DNA from: a virus
Direction: 5' to 3' (one strand)
Length of the DNA stretch: 26,983 nucleotides
IMG/VR virus record: IMGVR_UViG_3300003886_000378
Location: 1 to 26,983 of that record
Shown: positions 1 through 7,707 of the stretch, piece by piece
Numbering within the stretch: the first letter of the stretch is position 1
Layout: every line of letters begins with the position of its first letter
The notes under the pieces: generated by a model
The model's input: the letters and a program-made list of their open reading frames with translations, nothing else
The model's database searches: none
Told to the model about the DNA's origin: nothing
Translations under genes and position numbers: made by a program

Positions 1-102
1 ACCGGAACGCCGAAGCCGAGATCTGCTGTGAGCGGTCAAGGTTCCCGCTGAAAATGTCAGCGTCGTCGAACATCCAGATCCGTTCGACGTACACAAAGGA
101 AC
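1..102. other. Left edge: tail of an upstream gene and capsid leader
   Basis: No complete gene fits here. The three forward frames give a stop at 29-31, a stop at 49-51, and an open run into the capsid gene, so an upstream gene probably ends at 29-31 or 49-51. Too little is left to identify it. An AAAGGA at 95-100 is the likely ribosome binding site of the capsid gene. No convincing promoter was seen. Confidence 0.3.
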
Positions 103-105
103 ATG

Positions 106-1896
106 ATGACTCTCATCGAACTTCTTCTTTCTCTTGGCCTGATCACCGACGAGCAGGCCGTCGTTTTGACGGCTGTCGCCGGCGACGACCTGACCGGCGT
201 TGACACCGCTGCTCTCCAGGATGCCGCCGATCTTTTACATGACGTCGCCGATGTCGTGCTGGATCTCGGTTCCGGTGATCAGACCGACAGTCACATCACG
301 GTGCTTGAGGGTGCCGCTGAGCTGTTGACGGCGATCGGCGGTGAGCAGGACACACGTGTTGAAGCGATCGAGGCCCGTTCAGCCCGGATCGCCGAGCTGG
401 CCGACGGCATCCGCCCGGCTGAGCCCGAAATCGAGCCTGAACCCGAAATCGATGTCGAGGTTGTCGACGACGCCTCCAGCGACGAAGATTCGGATGGCGA
501 CGAGGGCGGCGAGCACGTCGACGAAACCGAAACGCCGGAGATCATCGAGGAACTCGTTCCGGTTCTCGCTGCGACACCACCCCGGGTTGGCCGTGTCGCC
601 GCCCGGCGACCCACCGCTGCTATTCCGACGGCCCAACCCGACCCGCTATCGGATGACGTCGGATCGTGGGGCATGGTGGCTTCCGCGAATTCGCCGGGTT
701 TCCCGGCTGGGGCACCGATCCGCAGCGAAGACGACCTCGCCGAAGCGTTCACATCGGCGTGGCATACCGCCGAGGCGTTCACGGGACCGGCCCAGAACGT
801 CCGTGTCTTGTCGATGGGCGGAGGAGCCGACGCGGTCTACGGACCCGACCGGGTCCTCGGTGCTGATCCTTTCGCGAACACGCGGATGATTTCCGCCGCC
901 CAGCAGGCCCGTCAGGGCTTGACGGCTTCGGGCGGCAACCCGGCACCAACCGAAAACCGGTACGACATTCCGGTGGTCGGATCCGAAGCCCGACCGGTCC
1001 GTGACTCGTTCCTGACCCGGTTCGGGGCGTCACGCGGCGGCGTCCGTGTCATCACCCCGTCACGCCTCGCGGCGGCGTCGGGCGCGGCGTCGGTGCACAC
1101 CGACACCAACGACATCGCCGGGGCCACGAAATCGTTTGCGACGGTGACCGCCGGCGCCGAGCAGACACAGTTGGTCGACGCGATCGTGAAACGCCTCCAG
1201 TTCGGCGAATTCCAGGACCGTTACCTGCCGGAGCTCGTCGCGTCGTGGGTGAAGCTCGCTGCGGTCGCCCATGCCCGCCTCGCAGAGGAAACGTTGATCA
1301 CGTCGATCGCTGCGGCAGGCACGAACGTGTCGGCAGGCGACGACATCCGGTCGGCGACCCGTGACATCCTGTCGCAGCTCGACCGGCTTGTCATCGCAGT
1401 CCGGTCCCGTGAACGCCTCGGCGCGGATTTCCCGTTCGACGTGCTGCTCCCTGATTGGGTATACGGCCTGATCCGTGTCGACCTGTCACGGCAGGACCCG
1501 GGCGGCGGGTCGTTCAACGACGAAGCACTCGCAGTGCAGGACGTCACCATCAACCGGTTCTTCCAGATCCGGAATCTGCATCCGGTCTGGTCGCCGGACA
1601 TGCAAGAGTTCGGTGAGCAGGGCGTCGGAGCGATCCAGGGCTTCCCCGATACTGTCGTTGGCCATGTCGCCCCGGCTGGTGGTCACGTGTTCCTTGACGG
1701 CGGTTCGTTGAACCTCGGGATCGTCCGGGATTCGACGCTCAACAACACCAACGACCTGCAGATGTTCTCGGAAACGTTCGAGCAGCACATCTACCACCAT
1801 CAGGTGCCTGCGTACCAGATCACGATGGATGTTGTGCCTTCGGGCATCACCGCCATCCCGACCGCGATCCCGAACGCCGCGGTCACCGGTTCCTGA
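106..1896 (+). CDS. Major capsid protein with fused N-terminal scaffold-like domain
   Basis: It forms the icosahedral head shell. The protein has about 596 residues, long for an HK97-fold capsid protein. Residues 1-105 are predicted mostly helical, and about 110-145 are extremely acidic (runs of E and D). A Pro/Arg/Ala-rich linker follows at about 150-180, and the capsid domain runs from about 205 to the end. The C-terminal segment containing ETFEQHIYHHQ and VVPSG resembles actinophage capsid proteins. The fused acidic N-terminus fits a built-in scaffolding (delta) domain, which may be removed by a protease encoded outside the window. There are tandem ATG codons at 103 and 106. The AAAGGA at 95-100 lies only 2 bases before the first and 5 before the second, so 106 is preferred. 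A strong hairpin follows the stop. The role is inferred from recalled family resemblance and position. Confidence 0.8.
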   Translation: MTLIELLLSLGLITDEQAVVLTAVAGDDLTGVDTAALQDAADLLHDVADVVLDLGSGDQTDSHITVLEGAAELLTAIGGEQDTRVEAIEARSARIAELADGIRPAEPEIEPEPEIDVEVVDDASSDEDSDGDEGGEHVDETETPEIIEELVPVLAATPPRVGRVAARRPTAAIPTAQPDPLSDDVGSWGMVASANSPGFPAGAPIRSEDDLAEAFTSAWHTAEAFTGPAQNVRVLSMGGGADAVYGPDRVLGADPFANTRMISAAQQARQGLTASGGNPAPTENRYDIPVVGSEARPVRDSFLTRFGASRGGVRVITPSRLAAASGAASVHTDTNDIAGATKSFATVTAGAEQTQLVDAIVKRLQFGEFQDRYLPELVASWVKLAAVAHARLAEETLITSIAAAGTNVSAGDDIRSATRDILSQLDRLVIAVRSRERLGADFPFDVLLPDWVYGLIRVDLSRQDPGGGSFNDEALAVQDVTINRFFQIRNLHPVWSPDMQEFGEQGVGAIQGFPDTVVGHVAPAGGHVFLDGGSLNLGIVRDSTLNNTNDLQMFSETFEQHIYHHQVPAYQITMDVVPSGITAIPTAIPNAAVTGS

Positions 1897-1902
1897 TCCC
1901 AC

Positions 1903-1943
1903 GTCGGGTTGGGCGCAGATCCTCTAGCTGCGTCCAACCCGGC
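1903..1943 (+). terminator. Strong hairpin after the capsid gene (terminator or RNA processing/attenuation site)
   Basis: Positions 1903-1918 pair with 1928-1943 as a 16-bp stem with two G-U wobbles, no mismatch or bulge, and a 9-base loop (atcctctag). It sits 6 bases after the capsid stop and 23 bases before the next start. There is no U-run, so it is either an actinobacterial-type terminator without a U-tract or a stabilising/attenuating hairpin. Either would raise capsid mRNA relative to downstream genes. The pairing is read directly from the sequence; the role is inferred. Confidence 0.6.
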
Positions 1944-1966
1944 CCCCTACCCGTCACGGAGGCGAA

Positions 1967-2854
1967 ATGGCAGCGAGATACCGGACAGTCGACGCGGCGC
2001 CGTCGCGGCCACCGCGTTATTCGCTGCTGGTTGCCGCCGCGATAATCGACGACGATCACCGTTTCGACGAAGGCATCCGGTGGCTTCCGGAATGGGTCGG
2101 CGACGGCCATGTCTCAGCGATCGACCCGTCGACCGGCAACACGGCCGCCCGGGCATCGTCGATTGCTGCTATCCCAGCGGAACTCACCGCCGACCCGATC
2201 TTGTTGTGGGCCGGGGAGAAAGCGTCGACGCTCGGGTCGTTCGGCCGTGACTATGTTGGTCGGGTACGCCGCAAGCTCGCAGCAACCGAATCGTTCCAAG
2301 CCGCGAAAGAACTTTGGGATGGGGCGGTCGGCACGCCCGCCGGTGCGACGCAACAATATTTCACGTCGCTGGCTTCGGATCGTCTCACAGCGGTCGGGAC
2401 GCCGGTGCCGGTCGGGACGGCGTTCGCGGATCTCGAAGCCGGGCTGGCAGCCGGGCTGGCCGGGCAGCGAGGCATGATCCACACAACCCCGCAGGTCCTG
2501 TCGCTGGCGTATCAGGCCCGGGTTGTGGTCGACGCCGGGACCGCAGGGCAGCCGTTGTGGCTGACCCCGATGGGCCATGTCGTTGTCGCTGACGCCGGTT
2601 ACAGCGGCGACGGTCCAGCCGGCGAGGTCGCTTCGACCGCATCGCAGTGGGTGATGGCGACAGCGATGGTGTCGGTGCGTCTCGGCCCGATTTCGATGAA
2701 ACCCCGCGACGCGGCACTGCTCGAAGCAGTCGACTACGCCAACAACGATGTTGTGGTTCTCGCCGACCGGCCGTGTGTCCTGCAATGGGACGAGAATGTT
2801 CACTACGCCGCTGAGGTCAACGTCGGTATCCCGTTGATCGGCGGGGCAAGCTAA
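1967..2854 (+). CDS. Conserved actinophage virion protein, function unknown
   Basis: A 295-residue protein without signal peptide or membrane span. The start is supported by GGAGG at 1958-1962, 4 bases before the ATG. Recognisable stretches are RYRTVDAAPSRPPRYSLL at the N-terminus, RGMIHTTPQVLSLAY near the middle and SQWVMATAMVSVRLGP near residue 225. Proteins of this pattern commonly follow the capsid gene in actinophages and are usually listed as hypothetical or virion-associated. It could be a decoration, head-fibre or connector-associated protein; nothing in the sequence decides between these. It lies between the capsid and tail-tube-like genes, so a structural role is likely. Confidence 0.6.
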   Translation: MAARYRTVDAAPSRPPRYSLLVAAAIIDDDHRFDEGIRWLPEWVGDGHVSAIDPSTGNTAARASSIAAIPAELTADPILLWAGEKASTLGSFGRDYVGRVRRKLAATESFQAAKELWDGAVGTPAGATQQYFTSLASDRLTAVGTPVPVGTAFADLEAGLAAGLAGQRGMIHTTPQVLSLAYQARVVVDAGTAGQPLWLTPMGHVVVADAGYSGDGPAGEVASTASQWVMATAMVSVRLGPISMKPRDAALLEAVDYANNDVVVLADRPCVLQWDENVHYAAEVNVGIPLIGGAS

Positions 2855-2876
2855 ACGACCTAGGAGGTCACCGAAA

Positions 2877-3527
2877 ATGGCTGAGCAGCCAGCACTACCC
2901 CAGGTCCACGGCATCCGGATGCGGATCGCGAACCTTGACCAGAACGGAGTGCCGACACCCGGTGTCGGGCAGCTCTACGTCACCGACGCGTTCACGAAGG
3001 TCGGGATCACCCCGGTGTACACCGACGGCAACGAGATCGAAACCAAAAACGCGCAGGGTGTCACATGCGTCAACTACCGGTCCGCGGACACGTTCAAACG
3101 GGCCGACATCGACATCGAACTGTGTTCCGTCGACCCGTATCTCGTCGCGATGCTGACCGGCGGGACAGTCCTGACCACCGGGACACCGATCAAAACCGGG
3201 TTTTCGTTGCCGGCGTTGGGTGCCGTGTCCGGTAACGGCGTGTCGATCGAAGTGTGGTCGCGTCGCGTCGATGACGGTGAGGAAGACACCGACAGCCCGT
3301 GGGGTCATTGGGTGTATCCGCGGGTCAAGAATCTTCGGATCGGCGATTGGGCCCACGACGACAACCCGAACCTGCCGAAGATCACCGGTCAAGCGTATGA
3401 GAACCCGAACTGGTTCGACGGGCCTCTCAACGACTGGACGGTCGCATCGACGAGGGTCGCGCAGTACATGCCGACGACGACGCTGCCGGTTGTGCAGGTC
3501 GGCTACTACGACATTGCTGCGTCGTGA
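2877..3527 (+). CDS. Major tail (tail tube) protein
   Basis: A 216-residue protein that probably polymerises into the non-contractile tail tube. The N-terminal pattern VHGIRMRIANLDQNGVP, the later KNAQGVTCVNYRSADTF, and an ELCSVDPYLVAMLTGG segment match the style of actinophage major tail proteins. The C-terminal half (WGHWVYPRVKNLRIGDW) looks like the second beta-rich part of the tube fold. TAGGAGGT at 2862-2869 precedes the ATG at good spacing. The gene is placed before the head-to-tail adaptor, whereas tube genes usually follow the connector genes. An alternative is another beta-rich head or tail protein. No other tube candidate is seen before the tape measure gene, which supports the call. 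Confidence 0.68.
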   Translation: MAEQPALPQVHGIRMRIANLDQNGVPTPGVGQLYVTDAFTKVGITPVYTDGNEIETKNAQGVTCVNYRSADTFKRADIDIELCSVDPYLVAMLTGGTVLTTGTPIKTGFSLPALGAVSGNGVSIEVWSRRVDDGEEDTDSPWGHWVYPRVKNLRIGDWAHDDNPNLPKITGQAYENPNWFDGPLNDWTVASTRVAQYMPTTTLPVVQVGYYDIAAS

Positions 3528-3538
3528 CCGGCTGAGCG

Positions 3539-4303
3539 ATGACCGCCCCTGCCGTACAAACATCGGCGCCGTGGTGCACGATCACGGATCTCCCGGCGAA
3601 AGCCTCCGATGGCCGGTGGGAACTGGATCTGTCGGCGGGCGGCGAAATGGCCGACTGGATCCAGGTCGCGTCGGATGTCTTGTTCAATTTGACGCGGCGC
3701 CGCTGGCCGGGGGCGACGACAGTCACGATACGGCCGATGTCGAATCCGGGTCCGGCCGGCGGTGCACCGGCAACGGTCGGGGTCGACGGCGTCTCAGAGA
3801 TCGTGTTGCCGAACCCGCCGGTCGTGTCGATCAGCCAGATCCTGATCGACGGGTCTGTCGTCGCGTCGTCGTTGTACCGGGTCGATGACTGGCGGCGTCT
3901 CGTCTACATTCCGACGGTAGGTGTGACACGTTCGGCGTGGCCTGCGTCGCAGGACCTCGACGCCCCAACCAGCGCGGCGGGAACATTCGCGGTGACATAC
4001 GTTCACGGGACTCCGCCACCCGCGGGCGGCGTTAAGGCATGCGCGGAACTCGCAACCATGCTGGGGATCGGGGCGTCACCGAAACTGGCAGGCCAGGCCC
4101 GTCTACCAGACCGGATGTCGTCGGTGTCCCGTCAAGGCGTGTCGGCTCAGGTCGCCGATCCGTCGACGATGTTCACGGATGGTCAGACCGGTATCCCGGC
4201 TGTGGATCTGTGGGTCGCGTCGGTGAACTTCGGGGCGAAGCAGCGCCGGGGCCGTGTCTACCGGCTCGGGTCGCGTCGCAGCCGCCGAACCACCGCCCCG
4301 TAA
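3539..4303 (+). CDS. Head-to-tail adaptor (connector) protein
   Basis: A 254-residue protein expected to form the ring between portal and tail. The first half has WIQVASDVLFNLTRRRWPG, the middle a beta-rich region with VTYVHGTPPPAGGVKACAE, and the C-terminal part DRMSSVSRQGVSAQ, then DGQTGIPAVDLWVASVN and a basic tail. This is the pattern I associate with actinophage head-to-tail adaptors. The ATG lies 11 bases after the previous stop and has no clear Shine-Dalgarno, so translation may depend on reinitiation. It is the last structural gene before the glycosyltransferase island. Its partner connector genes lie about 8 kb downstream, which suggests the module was split by insertion. Confidence 0.72.
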   Translation: MTAPAVQTSAPWCTITDLPAKASDGRWELDLSAGGEMADWIQVASDVLFNLTRRRWPGATTVTIRPMSNPGPAGGAPATVGVDGVSEIVLPNPPVVSISQILIDGSVVASSLYRVDDWRRLVYIPTVGVTRSAWPASQDLDAPTSAAGTFAVTYVHGTPPPAGGVKACAELATMLGIGASPKLAGQARLPDRMSSVSRQGVSAQVADPSTMFTDGQTGIPAVDLWVASVNFGAKQRRGRVYRLGSRRSRRTTAP

Positions 4304-4311
4304 ATAACGTC

Positions 4312-4320
4312 TGCTACACT
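4312..4320 (+). promoter_or_regulatory. Extended -10 promoter at the head of the island
   Basis: TGCTACACT is a TGN-extended -10 element (TACACT at 4315-4320). Seventeen bases upstream there is no convincing -35. Transcription would start near 4327. The same TACACT hexamer after TGN recurs at 26381-26389, where a -35 is present. An AGAGGAG Shine-Dalgarno at 4332-4338 follows, 7 bases before the ATG of the first island gene. This would allow the island to be transcribed separately from the head genes. Confidence 0.5.
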
Positions 4321-4345
4321 TGGGGTCTGCTAGAGGAGACACCGG

Positions 4346-5320
4346 ATGCACGTCGCATATATTGGGAATTTTCGGGCCCCGCACAGCACAGAGAACCATG
4401 TGGCCCGGGCGATGCGAGCCGACGGCCACACCGTCTCAATGCTCCAAGAAGACGACACGGTGTCGTGGTCGTGGATCGCACGGCCGACAATGCCTGTCGA
4501 CGTGCTCCTCTGGACACACACAGGCGGGTTCCCGCCCGGCGACGAAATCTGGCAACACGAGAATCTCAAATCGTTCCGGATATGGTCCGGAGCCCCGATC
4601 GTCGGTGTGCATCTCGACCGCTGGTGGGGACTACCACGCGAAACACAGATCACCGTCGACCGCAAAGCGTTCTTTCACACACCCGATGTCCTGTACACCG
4701 CCGACGGCGGACACGACCAGCGATGGGCTGATCAAGGGATCGTGCACCGCTGGTTCCCGCCGGGCATCTCAGCCCCCGAATGCGAACCCGGTATCAGATC
4801 CGGGCTCCTCGAATCGGATGTCGCGTTCGTCGGATCATGGCAAGGCGGCTACCACCCCGAATGGCCCCACCGACGGCAACTCGTCGACTGGCTCCAGGCG
4901 TCACCATTCAACGTCACATTCTGGCCACCACCCGGCCAACCTGCGATACGCGGCACGAAACTACGTGCCTTGTACGCCTCCACGAAAGTCGTGGTCGGCG
5001 ATTCGTGCCTTGTCCCGTACCCCAACGGCGACCCGGTCTGCCGCTACTTTTCGGACCGGATCCCGGAAACTATCGGCCGTGGCGGCTACCTGATCCACCC
5101 GCGGGTGGCTGGGGTGACCGACGGGACGCTCTACACGGAGGGCGAACATCTCGGTTGTTGGGGGCTCGGCGACTGGGATGAGCTCGGATATCAGATCGAA
5201 ACTGCGCTCCAGCATCCCGACCAGCGGGCCGCGGTGACGGCGGCAGGCCGGGCGCATGTCCTCGCCGATCACACGTACGAGGTCCGGATGCGGCGACTAC
5301 TCGCTGAGGTCACCGCATGA
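4346..5320 (+). CDS. CgeB-like GT-B glycosyltransferase
   Basis: A 324-residue protein predicted to move a sugar from a nucleotide-sugar donor to an unknown acceptor in the cytoplasm. The N-terminal domain starts with a Rossmann-like strand (MHVAYIGNFRAPHS), then VDVLLWTHTGGFP and IVGVHLDRWWGLP. The C-terminal domain begins near VAFVGSWQ and contains YASTKVVVGDS, then YFSDRIPETIGRGGYLIHP, which is the CgeB/GT1-type donor-binding region with its E-x-x-G-x-G-G pattern. The C-terminal helix (RAHVLADHTYEVRMRRLL) is also typical. The start is fixed by AGAGGAG at 4332-4338. Its end overlaps the next ATG by 4 bases, so the two are translationally coupled. Donor and acceptor cannot be told from sequence. 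Confidence 0.75.
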   Translation: MHVAYIGNFRAPHSTENHVARAMRADGHTVSMLQEDDTVSWSWIARPTMPVDVLLWTHTGGFPPGDEIWQHENLKSFRIWSGAPIVGVHLDRWWGLPRETQITVDRKAFFHTPDVLYTADGGHDQRWADQGIVHRWFPPGISAPECEPGIRSGLLESDVAFVGSWQGGYHPEWPHRRQLVDWLQASPFNVTFWPPPGQPAIRGTKLRALYASTKVVVGDSCLVPYPNGDPVCRYFSDRIPETIGRGGYLIHPRVAGVTDGTLYTEGEHLGCWGLGDWDELGYQIETALQHPDQRAAVTAAGRAHVLADHTYEVRMRRLLAEVTA

Positions 5321-6045
5321 CCCGTGTGGTGTCGTGGTTCTCGGCCGGTGCCGCATCCGCGGTCGCCACGAAACTCGCACTGATCGAAGGCCCGGTCTCC
5401 GTCGTGTATATCGAGACCGGGGCAGAACATCCAGACAACGCGCGATTCGTTGTTGACTGCGCAGAATGGTTCGGTGTCGAGATCGAAACGATCAAGTCGG
5501 ACAGGTACGAGTCGACGTGGGGGGTGTGGGAGAAACGACGGTTCCTGAATTCGCCAGCGGGAGCGCTCTGCACCGCTGAGTTGAAACGGCGGCCACGGTT
5601 TGCCTACCAACGAGGAGATGACCGGCAGGTGTTCGGATACACGGCGGAAGAATCCAGTCGTGCCGACCGGTTCCGGCATCAAAGTCCGGGGGTGGATCTA
5701 TGGACTCCGCTGATCGACCGTGGACTGACAAAACCAGACTGCCTCGCGATGATCGATAGGGCGGGGATCAGGATTCCGGTCATGTACGAACTCGGCTATC
5801 GGAACAACAACTGCATCGGGTGCGTCAAAGGCGGGATGGGGTACTGGAACAAGATCCGTCGCGATTTCCCCGACGTGTTCGCACGGATGGCGTCGCTAGA
5901 GCGGGACATCGGGGCGTCGTGTATCCGGACGGATGGCGAGTCGGTATTTCTGGATTCGTTAGATCCCGATAGGGGCTTGTCGAGCGAGGAACCTGACATG
6001 AGCTGTTCGCTGTTGTGCGTACTCGCAGAGGACGAAGTGACATGA
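5317..6045 (+). CDS. PAPS-reductase-like PP-loop protein
   Basis: A 242-residue member of the adenine nucleotide alpha-hydrolase (PP-loop) superfamily, in the phage subgroup labelled phosphoadenosine phosphosulfate reductase-like. The ATP-binding loop is SAGAAS at residues 9-14, in place of the usual SGGxxS. Family landmarks are YIETGAEHPDN at 31-41, CTAELKRR from Cys85, VFGYTAEE at 105-112, and NNCIGCVKGG with Cys166 and Cys169. Further cysteines lie at 202, 230 and 234, which could hold a cofactor or metal. The true reaction in phages is not established: sulfate activation, sulfur transfer to a nucleic acid, or nucleotide chemistry are all possible. It overlaps the preceding glycosyltransferase stop by ATGA. 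Confidence 0.78.
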   Translation: MTRVVSWFSAGAASAVATKLALIEGPVSVVYIETGAEHPDNARFVVDCAEWFGVEIETIKSDRYESTWGVWEKRRFLNSPAGALCTAELKRRPRFAYQRGDDRQVFGYTAEESSRADRFRHQSPGVDLWTPLIDRGLTKPDCLAMIDRAGIRIPVMYELGYRNNNCIGCVKGGMGYWNKIRRDFPDVFARMASLERDIGASCIRTDGESVFLDSLDPDRGLSSEEPDMSCSLLCVLAEDEVT

Positions 6046-6081
6046 TATGACGGTGTGCTGGCGACAGGGACAGGTCACCGG

Positions 6082-6678
6082 ATGACCGATTACGGGGCTC
6101 TTTGGGATGCACAGTCAGCGACGCGCGAGGATGCGATGTGGGCGGCGTGGGCGAATCCGGGTGACGGCATCGAACACATGTTGGCCCGGATCGGCCCGGC
6201 GGTCGACATCGACGGTCCGGTCGGGTCGATCGGCTGCGGACCGGGACGGCTACTCGTACCGGTCGCTGCGAGGCGCGGAGACGTGTACGGCGTCGATATT
6301 TCCGGCCGGATGCTCGGCCATTGCGGCCACCGGCTTGCAGCGGCCGGTGGCCGGGCGAAACTCGGTTTGGTTGACGGCGACGGGTCGTTGCCGTGGTTCG
6401 ACGGGTGGATGGCCGGGATCTGGTCGGTGCTCGCGTTCCAGCACATGCCCTCCGACACACAGCGCCGGTACGTGTACGAGGCGGCCAGGTGTCTGCGGCC
6501 CGGCGGGATGCTGGTTGTGCAGTGGACCCACAGGTCGCCGGAATCGGTTCTGTCGTTCTCAACGCCGGTCGATGTGATGACCGGCTGGTGCGAAGATGCC
6601 GGTTTTGTGACCGTGGATGTGGCCGCCGATGATCTATATCCGACGTGGCGTTGGGCCACTGCGACTAGAGGAGCATGA
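6082..6678 (+). CDS. Class I SAM-dependent methyltransferase
   Basis: About 198 residues. SAM-binding motif I reads VGSIGCGPGRLLVPV (near residue 50) and is followed by an acidic strand end, VYGVDISGRML. Later motifs are WSVLAFQHMPS and CLRPGGMLVVQWTH, the usual post-II/III region of small-molecule or sugar methyltransferases. Its place among glycosyltransferase genes suggests a sugar or glycan substrate, but this is inference. The frame is also open from a GTG at 6055, 9 bases after the previous stop. The ATG at 6082 is preferred because the family usually starts close to the TDYGALWD-type segment and the GTG has no Shine-Dalgarno. Confidence 0.7.
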   Translation: MTDYGALWDAQSATREDAMWAAWANPGDGIEHMLARIGPAVDIDGPVGSIGCGPGRLLVPVAARRGDVYGVDISGRMLGHCGHRLAAAGGRAKLGLVDGDGSLPWFDGWMAGIWSVLAFQHMPSDTQRRYVYEAARCLRPGGMLVVQWTHRSPESVLSFSTPVDVMTGWCEDAGFVTVDVAADDLYPTWRWATATRGA

Positions 6679-6680
6679 CG

Positions 6681-6983
6681 ATGCAACTGACGATCGATAT
6701 TCCGGTCGGGACGGCACGCAAGGTTGAGGTGGTTGCCGGTGAGATCGCCGACCGGAAACGGTCTGGGCCGCAGACAAGGGTCATCGCGGCGGTCATGGCA
6801 GCGGTAGCGGAGGCGTTGCCCGGGTTTTTCGAGGCCGGCGATGATGTCACTGACCGGGCATCCGGGGAGCGTGCCGTAGTTGATTCGTTCGCGAACGGCG
6901 GTTCGATGGCGGTGATCCACGACGTCGACCATGGAAACTGGCGTGTCGTGTCCTGCGACGATCTCGTGTCCTATCATGCGTGA
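6681..6983 (+). CDS. Small protein of unknown function
   Basis: A 100-residue protein that I do not recognise. It begins MQLTIDIPVGTARKVEV, a beta-hairpin-like start, then a basic helix region and an alanine-rich helix (VIAAVMAAVAEALPGFF). The C-terminal half contains a short GSMAVIHDVDHGNWRVV stretch. There is no signal peptide, membrane span or clear catalytic motif. ATG codons occur at 6675 and 6681. GAGGAG at 6668-6673 is 1 base from the first and 7 from the second, so 6681 is preferred, although 6675 would give the ATGA overlap used elsewhere here. It could be an accessory subunit of a neighbouring enzyme. Confidence 0.5.
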   Translation: MQLTIDIPVGTARKVEVVAGEIADRKRSGPQTRVIAAVMAAVAEALPGFFEAGDDVTDRASGERAVVDSFANGGSMAVIHDVDHGNWRVVSCDDLVSYHA

Positions 6984-7707
6984 CGTCGACATCAACGGCC
7001 GGTGGACGTTGACGCTCCCCGATGACCGTGCAGCCCAATGGGCGCAGTGGGGGGGCCGGTGGGAGGTTGAACGTCTCGACGCGACAGCCGCCGCGGTGCA
7101 GAGAGCCGAGGAACGTTCGACTGCCCCGCCGGTCGTCTACGACATCGGGGCGGAACGCGGCGACCTGCCGTGTCTGTGGGCGACCTGGGGCGCGCGTGTC
7201 GTACTGGTCGAACCGTCGGTAGGCATGTGGCCGACAATCCGTGCAATATTCGAAGCGAACAACATGGCGGAGCGGGTCGCAGGCTGTTTCGTCGGGTTCG
7301 CCGCCGATGCCATACCAGCATCTCGGCGGGCGTTGACAGCGGGGCCGTGGCCGTCCGCGACCCGGCAGGCTGCGATCACGGAACCCGGGTTCGGGCATCT
7401 CAACGAATCCGGCAGCCAGCCGGTATGCACGATCGACTGGCTGGCTGCCGAGCTCGACACGCCACCCGACATAATCACAGTCGACGTGGAAGGCTCCGAA
7501 CTGGCGGTCATGCGAGGCGCCGCCCGGTGCCTCGACCAGCACCGGCCCGATGTCCTGATTTCGGTTCACCCCGATTTCATGGTCGACCGGTACCGGACAT
7601 CGCCGGCGTTGCTCGGCGCCTACATGTCGGCTGCCGGGTATGTCGCCAGCCGTCTGGCGTGCGACCATGAGGAACACTTCATTTACATACCAGAGGAACG
7701 GTCGTGA
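6976..7707 (+). CDS. FkbM-family methyltransferase
   Basis: About 243 residues. Motif I is degenerate but recognisable at residues 53-60 (YDIGAERG) and is followed by VVLVEPSVGMWPTI, the acidic ribose-binding strand. The FkbM signature TIDW then DIITVDVEGSELAVMRGA lies at about residues 153-178. FkbM enzymes methylate hydroxyl groups of sugars or polyketides, so a sugar 2-O- or 3-O-methylation role in the island is plausible. The frame is open further upstream to 6931, but the ATG at 6976 is chosen because it overlaps the previous stop only slightly. It ends overlapping the HNH gene start (TGATG). Confidence 0.75.
   Translation: MRDVDINGRWTLTLPDDRAAQWAQWGGRWEVERLDATAAAVQRAEERSTAPPVVYDIGAERGDLPCLWATWGARVVLVEPSVGMWPTIRAIFEANNMAERVAGCFVGFAADAIPASRRALTAGPWPSATRQAAITEPGFGHLNESGSQPVCTIDWLAAELDTPPDIITVDVEGSELAVMRGAARCLDQHRPDVLISVHPDFMVDRYRTSPALLGAYMSAAGYVASRLACDHEEHFIYIPEERS

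Noticed and set aside
2114-2914. Minus-strand open frame opposite the 295-residue virion protein
   Set aside because: Arg- and Gly-rich without motifs and spanning two forward genes with good ribosome binding sites.
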